DNA of 64,000 bases. Origin: Methanobrevibacter sp. Lineage in GTDB: Archaea; Methanobacteriota; Methanobacteria; Methanobacteriales; Methanobacteriaceae. The DNA is taken from NCBI RefSeq assembly GCF_015062985.1, contig NZ_SUTI01000002.1, positions 35,064-99,063 on the forward strand. The letters run 5' to 3'. Positions within the stretch are counted from its first letter, which is position 1. Every line of letters begins with the position of its first letter. The notes below the pieces were generated by a model. It saw nothing but the letters and a program-made list of their open reading frames with translations. It was not told the DNA's origin and ran no database searches. Positions 35,034 through 44,374 of the stretch are shown one piece after another. The position numbers were made by a program, and so were the translations under genes.

Positions 35034-35409
35034 ATCATCTCTCCGAAATGCATTATAATCAATATCCTGAAATCGCAATGTGAAATTAAGCAAACATTGA
35101 TGAAATTTTATTGATTATTTCACAAAAAATTCCACTTTTTTCATATCGAAATGACCTAACAGTAATATTGATTATACAATAATATTTGATTTGAATCAAT
35201 ATATAAAGTTTATTAATATATATCATGAATAAAACAATTTCCTTTTTTAAATTAGCCCAATACTATTAATAACAGTGTTATATGGAAAAAACAAGACATT
35301 TTAATTTAAATATGATGAAAAATACAATATAAACTATATTGCCTATCGATAATTTCATAGGAATATACTTAAAAATAGGTTATTTTAAATTTAAAAAGAG
35401 AGTGACAAA
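35034..35409. other. Divergent promoter region between two adhesin-like genes
   Basis: A 376-bp A/T-rich region with TATA-like stretches on both strands (for example TTTATATATTG near 35195-35210 on the minus strand). No gene or tRNA is seen. Confidence 0.45.
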
Positions 35410-38124
35410 ATGAATAAAAAAAGCTTAATAATAGCTATTTTATTAGTTTTTGTTGTAATAGTAAGCTCAAGTGCAGTTTTTGCTGAAGATACTGCATTTG
35501 ATGACCAACTACAGCAAGATGATAACATAGCAGAAATAAGTCAAACTAACGATGATGAATTATTATCACAACAGACCATTACCGTTGGATCAACAAGCGA
35601 TGAAATCCAAGCGGTAATTGACGGTTTATCAGATGGCGATACATTAAACTTCGAAAACGGAAAATATAGAAATGTATGTATTTATGTTAACAAAAGCATT
35701 ACAATAAACGGAAATGGAGCAACAATAGTCGGTTATGATACTCCATCCAGAGATACAACTCCTGAAATTATCTACAAGCCAACAAGCGAAGGTGGATATG
35801 CAATAGGTAACCTCGCTACACTTTATATTGTAAAGGCTGATGGGGTTACAATCAACGGACTGAATATTGTTGGCGGTGCACACAGCGGCAGCGAAACTGC
35901 AGGACCGGCTTATTCCAATGCTGTAGTTTACGCAATGAATGCCAATAACTTAAACATAACCAACTGTGTAATCAGAGGATCTTCCTGGGGATTATACCTG
36001 CAAGGCTGTGCAAATGGGAGCATAACAAAAAATACAATTAGAGACCAAGCAGTGACAGGTCTTTTAAACTTCGGTTCTGCAAATACCTACATAAAAGAAA
36101 ATAAAGTAATGAACGCTAAAAATCACGGTATTGACGTAAGACACGGAACCGGACCAAATGTAAGAATCATTAAAAATACTGTAATCGGTTCCAAAGAAGG
36201 AATCTATTTAATGCATTCAAAAGGACACACCGCATCCTATAACACCATAGTCAACTGTAGCATAAGCGCAATCAGCTGTTACGGATCTTCCGACATAAGA
36301 TTATACAAAAATTACATGAAAAAATCCAGAATTGGTGTTTTCCTTGGCGGAGGATACTCAAACATCAACGTTAAAGAAAATACTTACGATTTAGATAACT
36401 TACCATTCCCACCAACATTTGTATACTATGTTGCAGAAGCAAAAAGCGATTATCAAAGTGCAGAAGACATCATGGGTACTCACAGCGACAGCTCTTCCAA
36501 TTCCCCGAATTATGTTGAATATCAAGGAATTGAAACCCCTGAAGAAATAAATATAAACTACAACCAAATCCTAAAGAAAACAGGAAACAAATATGCAGTC
36601 TACAAAGGATGGACCAACGAACAAATCCAAAACTTAATTAATTCAATGGAAGACGGTGACTCAATCACATTCTCCAAAAATGCAGTATTTACCGACATCT
36701 GTCTTTACATTGACAAAAACATCAAGGTTTTCGGAAACAATGCAACCATAATCGGATGCAAAAACATTGATTTTTCAAACAATTCCGCTTATTTGGCAAA
36801 TGTTCCTGAAAAAATTAAAAATTCAACAGCTGATGGAGGATATGCAGTAGCTTATAACTCCGTTTTATATGTAATGAATACCAATTCAGCCGTAATCAGC
36901 GGATTCAATATTAAGGCACAGTATCCATCCTACAATCCTAACACTGTAGGTGCAATGACTAATGAATACAAGACTACCGGAATATATGCCGGATCAAACA
37001 GCAATCTAATAATAACAGGCTGTGACATCTCAGGTGCATCATGGGGTATTTTCCAGCAATCCTCAAAGGACAGCATCCTCAGCAGAAACAATATTCATGA
37101 CATTTACACCAGCGGAATTATGAACTTCGGTTCTGCTAATGCACTTATTACCGAAAACACAATTACCAATGCTTTAAACCATGGTATTGATGTAAGGCAC
37201 GGAACCGGACCAAATGCAGTTATCTTCAACAACACAATTTCCGGAGCAAAAGAAGGAATCTACCTAATGCACTCCAAAGGACACCTTGCATACAACAACA
37301 CAATTCTTGATTGTAAAATCAGCGGAATAACAGCATACGGTTCTGGAAACGAAGCTATCTTCAACAACACAATTGCAGGAAGCAGAATAGGTATTTTGCT
37401 TGGAGGAAACTACTATAATGTAACCATAGGTCCAAACAGCTATAGTTTAGACTTCTTACCATTCCCACCAACATTCGTAACATATCTTGCAAAAGCTGAA
37501 CAGAAATATCAGTCCGCAGACAATGTCAAAAGAATCTACTCCGACAAAACCGAAACCAAAATTGTTTCTGTCGACAAAACAGTGTACTTGCAAAAAATTG
37601 CTGGCGGCTTAAACTACAATTTAATCCTAAGGGACATCAAAAATAATCCTTTAGCCAATAAGGAAGTTACAGTTAACTTCGATGGTGTAGATTATACTGT
37701 TACCACAAGTGCAACCGGAGCTGCAACAGTTAAATTAACTTCAAAAACAACTGGAACAAAACAGGTGACAATTACCTATGCCGGTGATGATGAATATAAG
37801 ACAGTTACCAAAGTCACCAATATTACAATCACCCAAGAGGCATCTGTACTTACCGCTCCTGAAAAAACCTATGCTGTTGCAGAAACACCTAAAACATACA
37901 GTGTTACTTTAAAATCCAGTTCAGGAAAAGCTCTTGGTAAAACAACCATTAAAATGACTGTCAATGGTAAAACTTACAGTGCTGTAGCTGACACCAAAGG
38001 TGTTGCTACTTTTGAACTGAATTCATTAACACAGGCTGGAACCTACACAGCAACTTTAACATATGCTGGAAGCAAATACTTTGCGGCAACAAATGCAACT
38101 GCCACAATAAAAATAACAAAATAA
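35410..38124 (+). CDS. Adhesin-like protein with duplicated beta-helix domain and Ig-like repeats
   Basis: A 904-residue secreted protein with a signal peptide (MNKKSLIIAILLVFVVIVSSSAVFAED). Two homologous beta-helix domains, about 55-370 and 395-700, share long motifs such as FGSANxxIxEN, HGIDVRHGTGPN, KEGIYLMHSKGH and LPFPPTFVxY. Two Ig-like (Big-3-type) domains follow (about 715-805 and 810-904). No C-terminal anchor is visible. Conservation of His, Asp, Arg and Lys in both helix copies hints at a binding or catalytic groove. A GAGAGTGA site precedes the ATG and a strong terminator follows. Confidence 0.88.
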   Translation: MNKKSLIIAILLVFVVIVSSSAVFAEDTAFDDQLQQDDNIAEISQTNDDELLSQQTITVGSTSDEIQAVIDGLSDGDTLNFENGKYRNVCIYVNKSITINGNGATIVGYDTPSRDTTPEIIYKPTSEGGYAIGNLATLYIVKADGVTINGLNIVGGAHSGSETAGPAYSNAVVYAMNANNLNITNCVIRGSSWGLYLQGCANGSITKNTIRDQAVTGLLNFGSANTYIKENKVMNAKNHGIDVRHGTGPNVRIIKNTVIGSKEGIYLMHSKGHTASYNTIVNCSISAISCYGSSDIRLYKNYMKKSRIGVFLGGGYSNINVKENTYDLDNLPFPPTFVYYVAEAKSDYQSAEDIMGTHSDSSSNSPNYVEYQGIETPEEININYNQILKKTGNKYAVYKGWTNEQIQNLINSMEDGDSITFSKNAVFTDICLYIDKNIKVFGNNATIIGCKNIDFSNNSAYLANVPEKIKNSTADGGYAVAYNSVLYVMNTNSAVISGFNIKAQYPSYNPNTVGAMTNEYKTTGIYAGSNSNLIITGCDISGASWGIFQQSSKDSILSRNNIHDIYTSGIMNFGSANALITENTITNALNHGIDVRHGTGPNAVIFNNTISGAKEGIYLMHSKGHLAYNNTILDCKISGITAYGSGNEAIFNNTIAGSRIGILLGGNYYNVTIGPNSYSLDFLPFPPTFVTYLAKAEQKYQSADNVKRIYSDKTETKIVSVDKTVYLQKIAGGLNYNLILRDIKNNPLANKEVTVNFDGVDYTVTTSATGAATVKLTSKTTGTKQVTITYAGDDEYKTVTKVTNITITQEASVLTAPEKTYAVAETPKTYSVTLKSSSGKALGKTTIKMTVNGKTYSAVADTKGVATFELNSLTQAGTYTATLTYAGSKYFAATNATATIKITK

Positions 38125-38145
38125 AGAGATTTCAAAAATCTCTTT
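38123..38145 (+). terminator. Terminator of the duplicated beta-helix gene
   Basis: A perfect 10-bp stem AAAGAGATTT / AAATCTCTTT with a 3-nt loop overlaps the stop codon and is followed by TTAATTTC and an eight-T run. Confidence 0.8.
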
Positions 38146-38167
38146 TAATTTCTTTTTTTTAAAAAAA

Positions 38168-38392
38168 TCAGTAATATTTCTTTTTACGGTCATAGGCCAC
38201 ATAAATGATGAATAATCCAATTAGAATCAACACTATCTGTGGAAATATTGCAAATGCAATAACCGGAATCAGACCCAATTCTGCAAGCAACCATAAAACA
38301 CCGTAAATAACAATGATAACTCCAAAAATAATGGCTATCTTGTAGCCTAAATCCTTTAAATCATAGAAAGGCATGCCATTCGGAATCGGCAA
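38168..38392 (-). CDS. Small two-helix membrane protein
   Basis: A 74-residue protein starting at TTG (38392) behind a clear GGTGAT site. It begins MPIPNGMPFYDLKDLGYKI, then has two hydrophobic helices (IAIIFGVIIVIYGVLWLLAEL and a second around FAIFPQIVLILIGLFIIYVAY) and ends in DRKKKYY. It lies 8 nt after rpiA and is the last gene of the egsA operon. Function unknown. Confidence 0.65.
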   Translation of the reverse strand: MPIPNGMPFYDLKDLGYKIAIIFGVIIVIYGVLWLLAELGLIPVIAFAIFPQIVLILIGLFIIYVAYDRKKKYY

Positions 38393-38400
38393 ATTATCAC

Positions 38401-39087
38401 CTACAGCTCTTTGGTTCCTTCAGGGGTTCCGACAATGACCTTATCAACCATCTGTGAGAATATTCCGTTTTCGACAACTCCAGGAATGGTGTTCAAATCA
38501 ATCTCCAGGTGTTGCGGTGATTCAATCTTGTCGAATTTGGCATCGATTACGAAGTTTCCGTTGTCTGTTATTACAGGACCGTCCTTTCTTTGGGCCATCC
38601 TTATTTCACATGTGGCTCCCATGTCTTCCAGTTCCTTTATAACCATACGGGACGCATCAGGTAGGACTTCAACAGGAACCGGGAAATTGCCCAGTTCTTC
38701 CACGCATTTTGATTCATCCACAATGACAATGAACTCTTTTGCGGCATAATCGACAATTTTTTCTTTGGTGTGGGCGGCTCCTCCACCTTTAATCAGGTTG
38801 AATTCCCCATCCACTTCGTCAGCACCGTCGACAGACAGGTCGATGTCATGCTCTTCTAAAGTAGTGATTGGGATATTCCACTCTTTAGCAATCAATAATG
38901 ACTGGAATGAAGTCGGAATGCCTTTGACATTGATTCCTTCCTCTTTAATTCTCATACCTACCTTTTCAATGAAATAATGTGTTGTAGAACCTGTTCCAAG
39001 TCCTAAAACCATTCCATCCTTTACATATTCAGCAGCCTTATAGCCTGCATTCTTTTTACTAGAATCATTACTGCTTGCATTTTTCAT
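38401..39087 (-). CDS. rpiA: Ribose-5-phosphate isomerase A
   Basis: A 228-residue enzyme interconverting ribose-5-phosphate and ribulose-5-phosphate. It has GLGTGSTTHYFIE, IPTSFQS, DGADEVD with the catalytic Asp, and KGGGAAHTKEKIVD. It begins at the base where UPF0179 ends (39087), so the genes are coupled. Confidence 0.95.
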   Translation of the reverse strand: MKNASSNDSSKKNAGYKAAEYVKDGMVLGLGTGSTTHYFIEKVGMRIKEEGINVKGIPTSFQSLLIAKEWNIPITTLEEHDIDLSVDGADEVDGEFNLIKGGGAAHTKEKIVDYAAKEFIVIVDESKCVEELGNFPVPVEVLPDASRMVIKELEDMGATCEIRMAQRKDGPVITDNGNFVIDAKFDKIESPQHLEIDLNTIPGVVENGIFSQMVDKVIVGTPEGTKEL

Positions 39088-39524
39088 TATACCACAAACC
39101 CTAAAGTAAGTTTATTTAGCTTTAAATCTTTTTTACATTTTTCCTTATGTTTTCCTTCATTTTTAAGGACAATGCACTTGTCATTTTCCTGCAAACCTTC
39201 AGGGAAACATTCATCATGGAAATCACAATTTTCATCACAGTCAGGAGCATTATATGTGAATGTTGATCCTTCAAAAATGTTTTTTGAATCTGTCAATAAT
39301 GTTATTTCAGCCCTGTCAACTTCAACAGGAACAACAGCTCCTTCGGAGTGAATCGGACATTTCTGTTCATTATCCTTTACGTTAACGACAACATACTTTC
39401 TGTTCTCTTCCAAATTGCCTATGCATGATGATTTAAATCTGCAGTTTTCACAGTCTTCAGCAGGTCCTAGAAAAACGAATTCCTTGCCTTCAACAGCCAA
39501 ATCTTTACCAATCAATGTTATCAT
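39087..39524 (-). CDS. UPF0179 family Cys-rich protein
   Basis: A 145-residue protein found in many methanogens. It has two Cys clusters, CENCRFKSSC in the N-terminal half and CDENCDFHDEC in the C-terminal half, with further Cys-Pro-Ile-His and Cys-Lys positions; together they look like two metal or Fe-S sites in a duplicated fold. Function is not established. It overlaps both egsA (by one base at 39524) and rpiA (at 39087), indicating tight translational coupling. Confidence 0.85.
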   Translation of the reverse strand: MITLIGKDLAVEGKEFVFLGPAEDCENCRFKSSCIGNLEENRKYVVVNVKDNEQKCPIHSEGAVVPVEVDRAEITLLTDSKNIFEGSTFTYNAPDCDENCDFHDECFPEGLQENDKCIVLKNEGKHKEKCKKDLKLNKLTLGFVV

Positions 39525-40567
39525 TAAATCACCTCTGTTTTATAAGCCAATTCATAAGCGGCTTCCTTGGATATTCCGTTGTCGCCTAAAATAGTGTATC
39601 TTTCAGGCCTTATTTCATGAGCCATCATAAGCGCTTCAATAATATCATCATCACTAATGCCAACTTCAGCAGCACTTGTTGGAGCCTGTACTGCCTTCAA
39701 AGCTCCTTGAATTGCCCTCCAATCTCCGCCATGAAGATACATCATCATTATTGTACCTATACCACACTGTTCACCATGCAAGGCAGGTTTATCAAGAATT
39801 TTGTCCAAAGCATGTGAGAACAGATGTTCCGAACCGCTTGCCGGACGTGATGAGCCTGCAATGCTGATTGCCATTCCTCCGCTGAACAGTGACTTCATGA
39901 CAATGCGAGCACTCGGTTCGAGATTAGGTTTGATATTGGCAATATTATCAGTAATCAGATGGGCAGACATTATTGACAATGCCGCTGCCGATTCGCTGAA
40001 AGATTCATTTTTTAAACGATGCGCCAATTCCCAATCTTTAATTGCTGTAAAATTGGCCATTAAATCGGCACATCCTGCTGCAAGCAATCTGAATGGAGAT
40101 TGTGCAAGGATTTCTGAATCTGCAATAACAGCTATCGGTGAGTGAGCGGTAACTGATATTGATGTATTGGGATTCTTTATTGATGCCATAGGAGATACAA
40201 TGCCGTCATGTGAAGCTGTTGTCGGCATGGAAATGAAGTAAACATTCTGATTGAATGATGATAATTTGGCCACATCAATAACTTTTCCTCCGCCGATACC
40301 CAAGACAGTGGTATCAGTAGTGATTAATTCTTCAACTTCAGAAATTGACTCTTCAGAAGCATTATCTACTTTAATCACATCATAATCCAAATTATTCTTT
40401 TCCAAGCTTTCAATAACAGGCTTTGCACCTACATCATATGTATGGGTACCTGTGACAATTAAAAACTTCTTATCGAAATGTAAAGATTTACATATTTCGG
40501 CAGTATTGTGAATAATGCCCGGATCAATGTAAACTTCACGGGGCATCTGTATTTTTCTATTGGTCAT
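39524..40567 (-). CDS. egsA: sn-Glycerol-1-phosphate dehydrogenase
   Basis: A 347-residue NAD(P)H enzyme that reduces dihydroxyacetone phosphate to G1P, the backbone of archaeal lipids. Visible are the nucleotide-binding GIGGGKVIDVAKL, FISMPTTASHDGI, and zinc ligands in AGCADLMANFTAI (Asp), GSEHLFSHALD (His) and LHGEQCGIG (His). The ATG at 40567 has GGGAGAT upstream and is preferred over an ATG four codons earlier. First gene of egsA-UPF0179-rpiA-small membrane protein. Confidence 0.95.
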   Translation of the reverse strand: MTNRKIQMPREVYIDPGIIHNTAEICKSLHFDKKFLIVTGTHTYDVGAKPVIESLEKNNLDYDVIKVDNASEESISEVEELITTDTTVLGIGGGKVIDVAKLSSFNQNVYFISMPTTASHDGIVSPMASIKNPNTSISVTAHSPIAVIADSEILAQSPFRLLAAGCADLMANFTAIKDWELAHRLKNESFSESAAALSIMSAHLITDNIANIKPNLEPSARIVMKSLFSGGMAISIAGSSRPASGSEHLFSHALDKILDKPALHGEQCGIGTIMMMYLHGGDWRAIQGALKAVQAPTSAAEVGISDDDIIEALMMAHEIRPERYTILGDNGISKEAAYELAYKTEVI

Positions 40568-40684
40568 AATATCTCCCATTACAAATTATACATTAATATA
40601 TATTAAAAAAATAATTTAAAAAACTTTCTTTTAGAGATGCAATGGAAAATTTTTAAAAGAAATGAAAATTACTCTTGATTAATA

Positions 40685-40735
40685 AATGTCATGGAGCACC
40701 ATATTTTCATTAATTCAAATGACCTGCCATGACAT
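40685..40735. repeat. Spaced inverted repeat downstream of the 40786-41301 gene
   Basis: ATGTCATGG and CCATGACAT are perfect 9-bp complements separated by 33 bp. They could form a long hairpin at the 3' end of the neighbouring minus-strand gene. Role uncertain. Confidence 0.35.
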
Positions 40736-40785
40736 TATCTAATTTTAATTAGTTTCCCATAATCAAGTTAAAATTTTGGAATATG

Positions 40786-41301
40786 TTAGGAATTTTTGAT
40801 TTTAATTGAGTTTGTAATGTTTTGAATGAAGTCTGAGTCTCCTCCTTCGACAATGATGAAATGTTTATCATCATTATATATTCCAGCAACATCAGTATCT
40901 ATTGATCCTCCAATCCTCTGATTTACGGTACAGATGCTTATGTTTTCTGAAGTTTTGTTGATATCAGCGTTTTTCATGCCAAGAAAATGTTCCAACACTG
41001 TTTTTCCAAAATCTATTTCATCACCGGTATTAGTTTCAAAGGTATTTTCAATGTAGTTTTTGTCAAAAATACTGATAGTCAAATCCTTATCCTTACATCT
41101 ATATGATTTGACGAAATTATAACCTCCAGTATCATATTTTGAGCTTATATCTTCAAATTCACTCCCCAAAGGTACTTCAACAGTAAATTCACCGAAATCA
41201 TGCGGTTCTCTAAGCTCAGCATAATAACCGTATCCTATTACTGAAGCAGCTGCAATAAAAAATATTGCAAATCCTAAAATTACTTTAGTTTTTGGTTTCA
41301 T
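40786..41301 (-). CDS. Membrane-anchored protein of unknown function
   Basis: A 171-residue protein with one N-terminal TM helix (VILGFAIFFIAAASVIGYGYYA) and an exported or exposed domain of about 140 residues containing two cysteines (SYRCKDKDLTI and ISICTVNQRIGG). The pattern FTVEVPLGSEFEDIS and ending DFIQNITNSIKIKNS are typical of a small alpha-beta extracytoplasmic domain. A GGTGGTG site precedes the ATG. Family not recognised by name. Confidence 0.65.
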   Translation of the reverse strand: MKPKTKVILGFAIFFIAAASVIGYGYYAELREPHDFGEFTVEVPLGSEFEDISSKYDTGGYNFVKSYRCKDKDLTISIFDKNYIENTFETNTGDEIDFGKTVLEHFLGMKNADINKTSENISICTVNQRIGGSIDTDVAGIYNDDKHFIIVEGGDSDFIQNITNSIKIKNS

Positions 41302-41526
41302 TTTTAAAACACCACCAGATATTTTTTTCTAAAAATCCGGATAACTCATATCCAAGATATTATTCACAAAGATAAAAACCTTTTCACATTGTCTATCAAT
41401 CATAATATTTTTAGTTTTTTTATATTCTCATCTTATCAAATGATAATTAATATGTCCTGAAATTTAATTTTGCATTTTAAACTTGATGAATAACACTACC
41501 AAGTGAACATAATTTAAACTAACCTT

Positions 41527-42291
41527 TTAAAAGCCTTTTACATCGATGACAAATAACCCCGAAATAAATGTAATGAATAGAATTATCATGAAAAACTTAA
41601 AAAGCCCTTCAGGGGTTCTATTTTCAAAAGGCAGAAATTTATTCACAATATGTGGTGAAACAGCCAAATAACAAACAAAAAGTGATAAAAAAACACAAAA
41701 CATATTTATCAACAATGATCCACTACTGAAAAAAATACTATCCAAAAGATTATGTAAACACATACCCAACAAAGTAGCAGTTGCCATAAGAGGAACCCAA
41801 AAGAAACCAGGATGATAACCTAACACCTCCTTATAATACCTATTTCCAAATTCATCCTCCACTAATAAAAGACGACTGTTATTATTAAATACATCTGTTC
41901 TCAATAATGTCAAAAAACCTACAAAAAGGCTAGCAAAACAAAAACTGATAGCAGAAGTAATGCCGCTTTCAATCAAACCAAACCCAAAATAACAAATTGA
42001 TAAACCTATCCATAATGAAAACATTACAACACTTACACTTTGATATGATACACCATAAAAATCATCATCATAAACACCTATCTTTCTATCAATCCAATCT
42101 CCTTTATATATCATAATAGCATAATAAATTGTTGCTGCAATAATTCCCAATAAAAGAAAAAGACATTTATTAATGTCTCTAACACAAATATAAAGAGTTA
42201 TAAGGACAATTGGTGTACACAAAATAGCTGAAAGCAAAGTTCTTAAAGCTGATTTCCTACGTCTTTCTTTAGTATCAATATCCCAACTCAT
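41527..42291 (-). CDS. Six-helix membrane protein coupled to an adhesin/toxin-like tail
   Basis: A 254-residue protein with about six TM helices and an Arg/Lys-rich N-terminus (MSWDIDTKERRRKSALR). Between helices lie the soluble segments VYDDDFYGVSYQ and RLLLVEDEFGNRYYKEVLGYHPG, and near the end SPHIVNKFLPFENRTPEGLFKFF. The same landmarks (KGLSYQ, VIGYHP, SPDIANKILPFE, GLTKF) occur in the frameshifted gene at 51621-52422, defining a small family. Its ATG overlaps the stop of the upstream toxin-like frame (TAATG), so translation is coupled. An immunity role is inferred from this context only. Confidence 0.65.
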   Translation of the reverse strand: MSWDIDTKERRRKSALRTLLSAILCTPIVLITLYICVRDINKCLFLLLGIIAATIYYAIMIYKGDWIDRKIGVYDDDFYGVSYQSVSVVMFSLWIGLSICYFGFGLIESGITSAISFCFASLFVGFLTLLRTDVFNNNSRLLLVEDEFGNRYYKEVLGYHPGFFWVPLMATATLLGMCLHNLLDSIFFSSGSLLINMFCVFLSLFVCYLAVSPHIVNKFLPFENRTPEGLFKFFMIILFITFISGLFVIDVKGF

Positions 42292-42685
42292 TAATTTACC
42301 TCCTCCCTAAAAAGATAATCATATCCCCCTGAAAAAAACAATTGTAAAATAGATAAAACAAAATCTTCTTTAATAAAATCTTTTAATTGTTCTTTAATAG
42401 GCTTTTCATGCAGATTATTAATGATTATTTTTCCCAGACCCCATTCAGTTGTTTCAAGACTGACTTTAACACCAATTTTTTCAACAAAATAACACTTAAA
42501 GTAAACAACACTTTTTTCAACAAAAACTTTTAAAGTTTGAGTACCTATTTTTAAACCACCACCCAAAAAGGGTGTTGCAATAGCTAAACCTGCATCTAAA
42601 AAATAAAATGCCCAATCAACATGATTAGGATTATCAAAAATCCCATCAGCATCAGCTAGAAAATACAAAACTTATACAGTTTCAT
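42291..42685 (-). pseudogene. Adhesin gene collapsed to its start and C-terminal tail
   Basis: ATG at 42685 begins MKLYKF, matching the signal-peptide start MDAYKF of the 5.5-kb adhesin gene, and the leader upstream also matches that gene. After six to nine codons the frame hits TAG, while another frame (open from a TTG at 42668) encodes LADADGIFDNPNHVDWAFYFLDAGLAIATPFLGGG... to LFREEVN, a ~120-residue tail like those of toxin-type adhesins. The simplest account is a large internal deletion that removed the whole stalk. The tail may still be made at a low level from TTG because the downstream gene overlaps it. Confidence 0.65.
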
Positions 42686-42762
42686 TGAAAAAAACCCCTA
42701 GCAACACAAAGTAAACTATAATTAATAATATCTAAATTAATATTAAAATAATTTTCTAAATC
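42686..42762 (-). repeat. Adhesin leader copy (matches 10545-10621)
   Basis: On the plus strand both leaders read TTGAAAAAAA-CC-C-AGCAA-ACAAAGTAAA, then AATATCTAAA-TAATATT-AAATAA-TTTCTA. The match ties the collapsed locus to the intact adhesin and suggests a shared promoter type. Confidence 0.7.
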
Positions 42763-42964
42763 ACTGTCATGAAATTAATTTTACAATTACTTCAAATATA
42801 AACACCAAAAATATTAAATTGCGAATTAGATGTGCAGAGACTTATTTTAATTAACATCTTCTACTTTTTCACAGACAACACAATCTTTAAGAAAAATTAA
42901 ATAACTTTAATATTAATTAAAAACAGATTATTTAATATTATAAAAATTATTTTAGGTGATATTG

Positions 42965-44365
42965 GTGGAAAATTTTGACGAATGGTTTCATGATATTTTA
43001 GAAAATGCAGATATTACTGATTCAAGATATCCTATTAAAGGAATGGCAGTTTGGAGGCCATACGGTTTTCAAATAAGAAAACATTCAATGAACATAATAA
43101 AGAACTTATTAGACAAAGACCATGATGAAGTCCTGTTCCCAATGCTTGTGCCTGAAAGCGAACTTGCAAAAGAGGGAATCCATGTAAAAGGTTTTGAGGA
43201 TGAAGTGTACTGGGTAACAAAAGGCGGCCAAAGGGAATTGAACGAACAGCTGGCCTTAAGACCAACCAGTGAAACCGCAATCTATCCAATGTATTCATTA
43301 TGGATCAGAACACACATTGACCTTCCAATCAAAATGTATCAGATTGTAAATACCTTCAGATATGAGACTAAACACACCAGACCTCTGATACGCGTAAGGG
43401 AAATTACAACATTTAAAGAAGCCCATACCGCCCATGCAACAAAAGAGGAATCCGATGAACAGGTCGAGGACTTTATCGGAATGTATAAGGAATTTTTTGA
43501 TGACCTGAATATCCCATACCTAATATCCAAAAGGCCTGAATGGGACAAGTTCCCAGGGGCAGACTACACAATGGCTTTCGATGTGATTATGCCAAATGGA
43601 AAAACCCTGCAAATCGGTACAATCCACAATCTTGGCCAAACTTTCGCAAAAACCTTTGAAATCACATTTGAAGACAAAGACGGAGAACATAAATACGTTT
43701 ATCAGACCTGTGCAGGAGTATCCGACAGGGTAATTGCTTCAGTCATCGGAATTCATGGGGATGAAAAGGGACTTCGCCTTCCTCCAAAAGTATCACCTAA
43801 CCAAATCACAATAATTCCGATTCTGTTCAAAAAAGGAAAAGAGGAAGTTTTGGCAAAATGCAGTGAAATCAGAACCCAACTGGAAAATGCCGGATTGAGA
43901 GTCAACATTGATGACAGGGACATCAGGCCCGGCAAGAAATTCAATGACTGGGAACTGAAAGGAACTCCATTGAAACTTGAATTGGGACCACGGGATTTGG
44001 AAAACAACATTACAGTAGCCATGAGAAGGGACGAAGGAGAAAAAATCGAACTCCCATTAGATGACACTTTGGCTGACAGGGTAATTGAACTGCTTGAAAA
44101 AACAAGCGAAAACATGTCAAAAATAGCCTTGGACTTCCAGGAAAGCCATGTCAAATTTGCAGAGGACATAGAAGAAATTGCAGAACTTGTCGAATCAGGC
44201 AATGTGGTCAAATTCTACTGGAACGGAGATGAGCAAACAGGCAAGGACATTGAGGAAAAAACAGGCTATGACATTTTAGGAATTCAGGAAGAAGTCAATG
44301 AAGGAAAATGCATAGCAACCGGTGACGATGCAAAATACCTTGCTTTAATAGCTAAAACTTATTAA
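42965..44365 (+). CDS. proS: Prolyl-tRNA synthetase, archaeal type
   Basis: A ~466-residue class II synthetase. It has motif 1 region around MNIIKNLLDKDHDEVLFPMLVPES, motif 2 in TFRYETKHTRPLIRVREITTFKEAHTAH, motif 3 region SDRVIASVIGIHGDEKGLRLPP, an anticodon-binding domain and the archaeal/eukaryal C-terminal zinc-like domain. An AGGTGAT site precedes; GTG at 42965 or TTG at 42962 fits its spacing better than the GTG at 42956, which overlaps the site. First gene of proS-cofC-thiD. Confidence 0.94.
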   Translation: MENFDEWFHDILENADITDSRYPIKGMAVWRPYGFQIRKHSMNIIKNLLDKDHDEVLFPMLVPESELAKEGIHVKGFEDEVYWVTKGGQRELNEQLALRPTSETAIYPMYSLWIRTHIDLPIKMYQIVNTFRYETKHTRPLIRVREITTFKEAHTAHATKEESDEQVEDFIGMYKEFFDDLNIPYLISKRPEWDKFPGADYTMAFDVIMPNGKTLQIGTIHNLGQTFAKTFEITFEDKDGEHKYVYQTCAGVSDRVIASVIGIHGDEKGLRLPPKVSPNQITIIPILFKKGKEEVLAKCSEIRTQLENAGLRVNIDDRDIRPGKKFNDWELKGTPLKLELGPRDLENNITVAMRRDEGEKIELPLDDTLADRVIELLEKTSENMSKIALDFQESHVKFAEDIEEIAELVESGNVVKFYWNGDEQTGKDIEEKTGYDILGIQEEVNEGKCIATGDDAKYLALIAKTY

Positions 44366-44374
44366 GTGATTTGA

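Noticed and set aside
35269..35281. ATAAC-AGT-GTTAT palindrome upstream of the beta-helix gene
   Set aside because: The half-sites match the sulfur operator but the spacer is 3 rather than 4, and the neighbouring genes are adhesins; likely chance.
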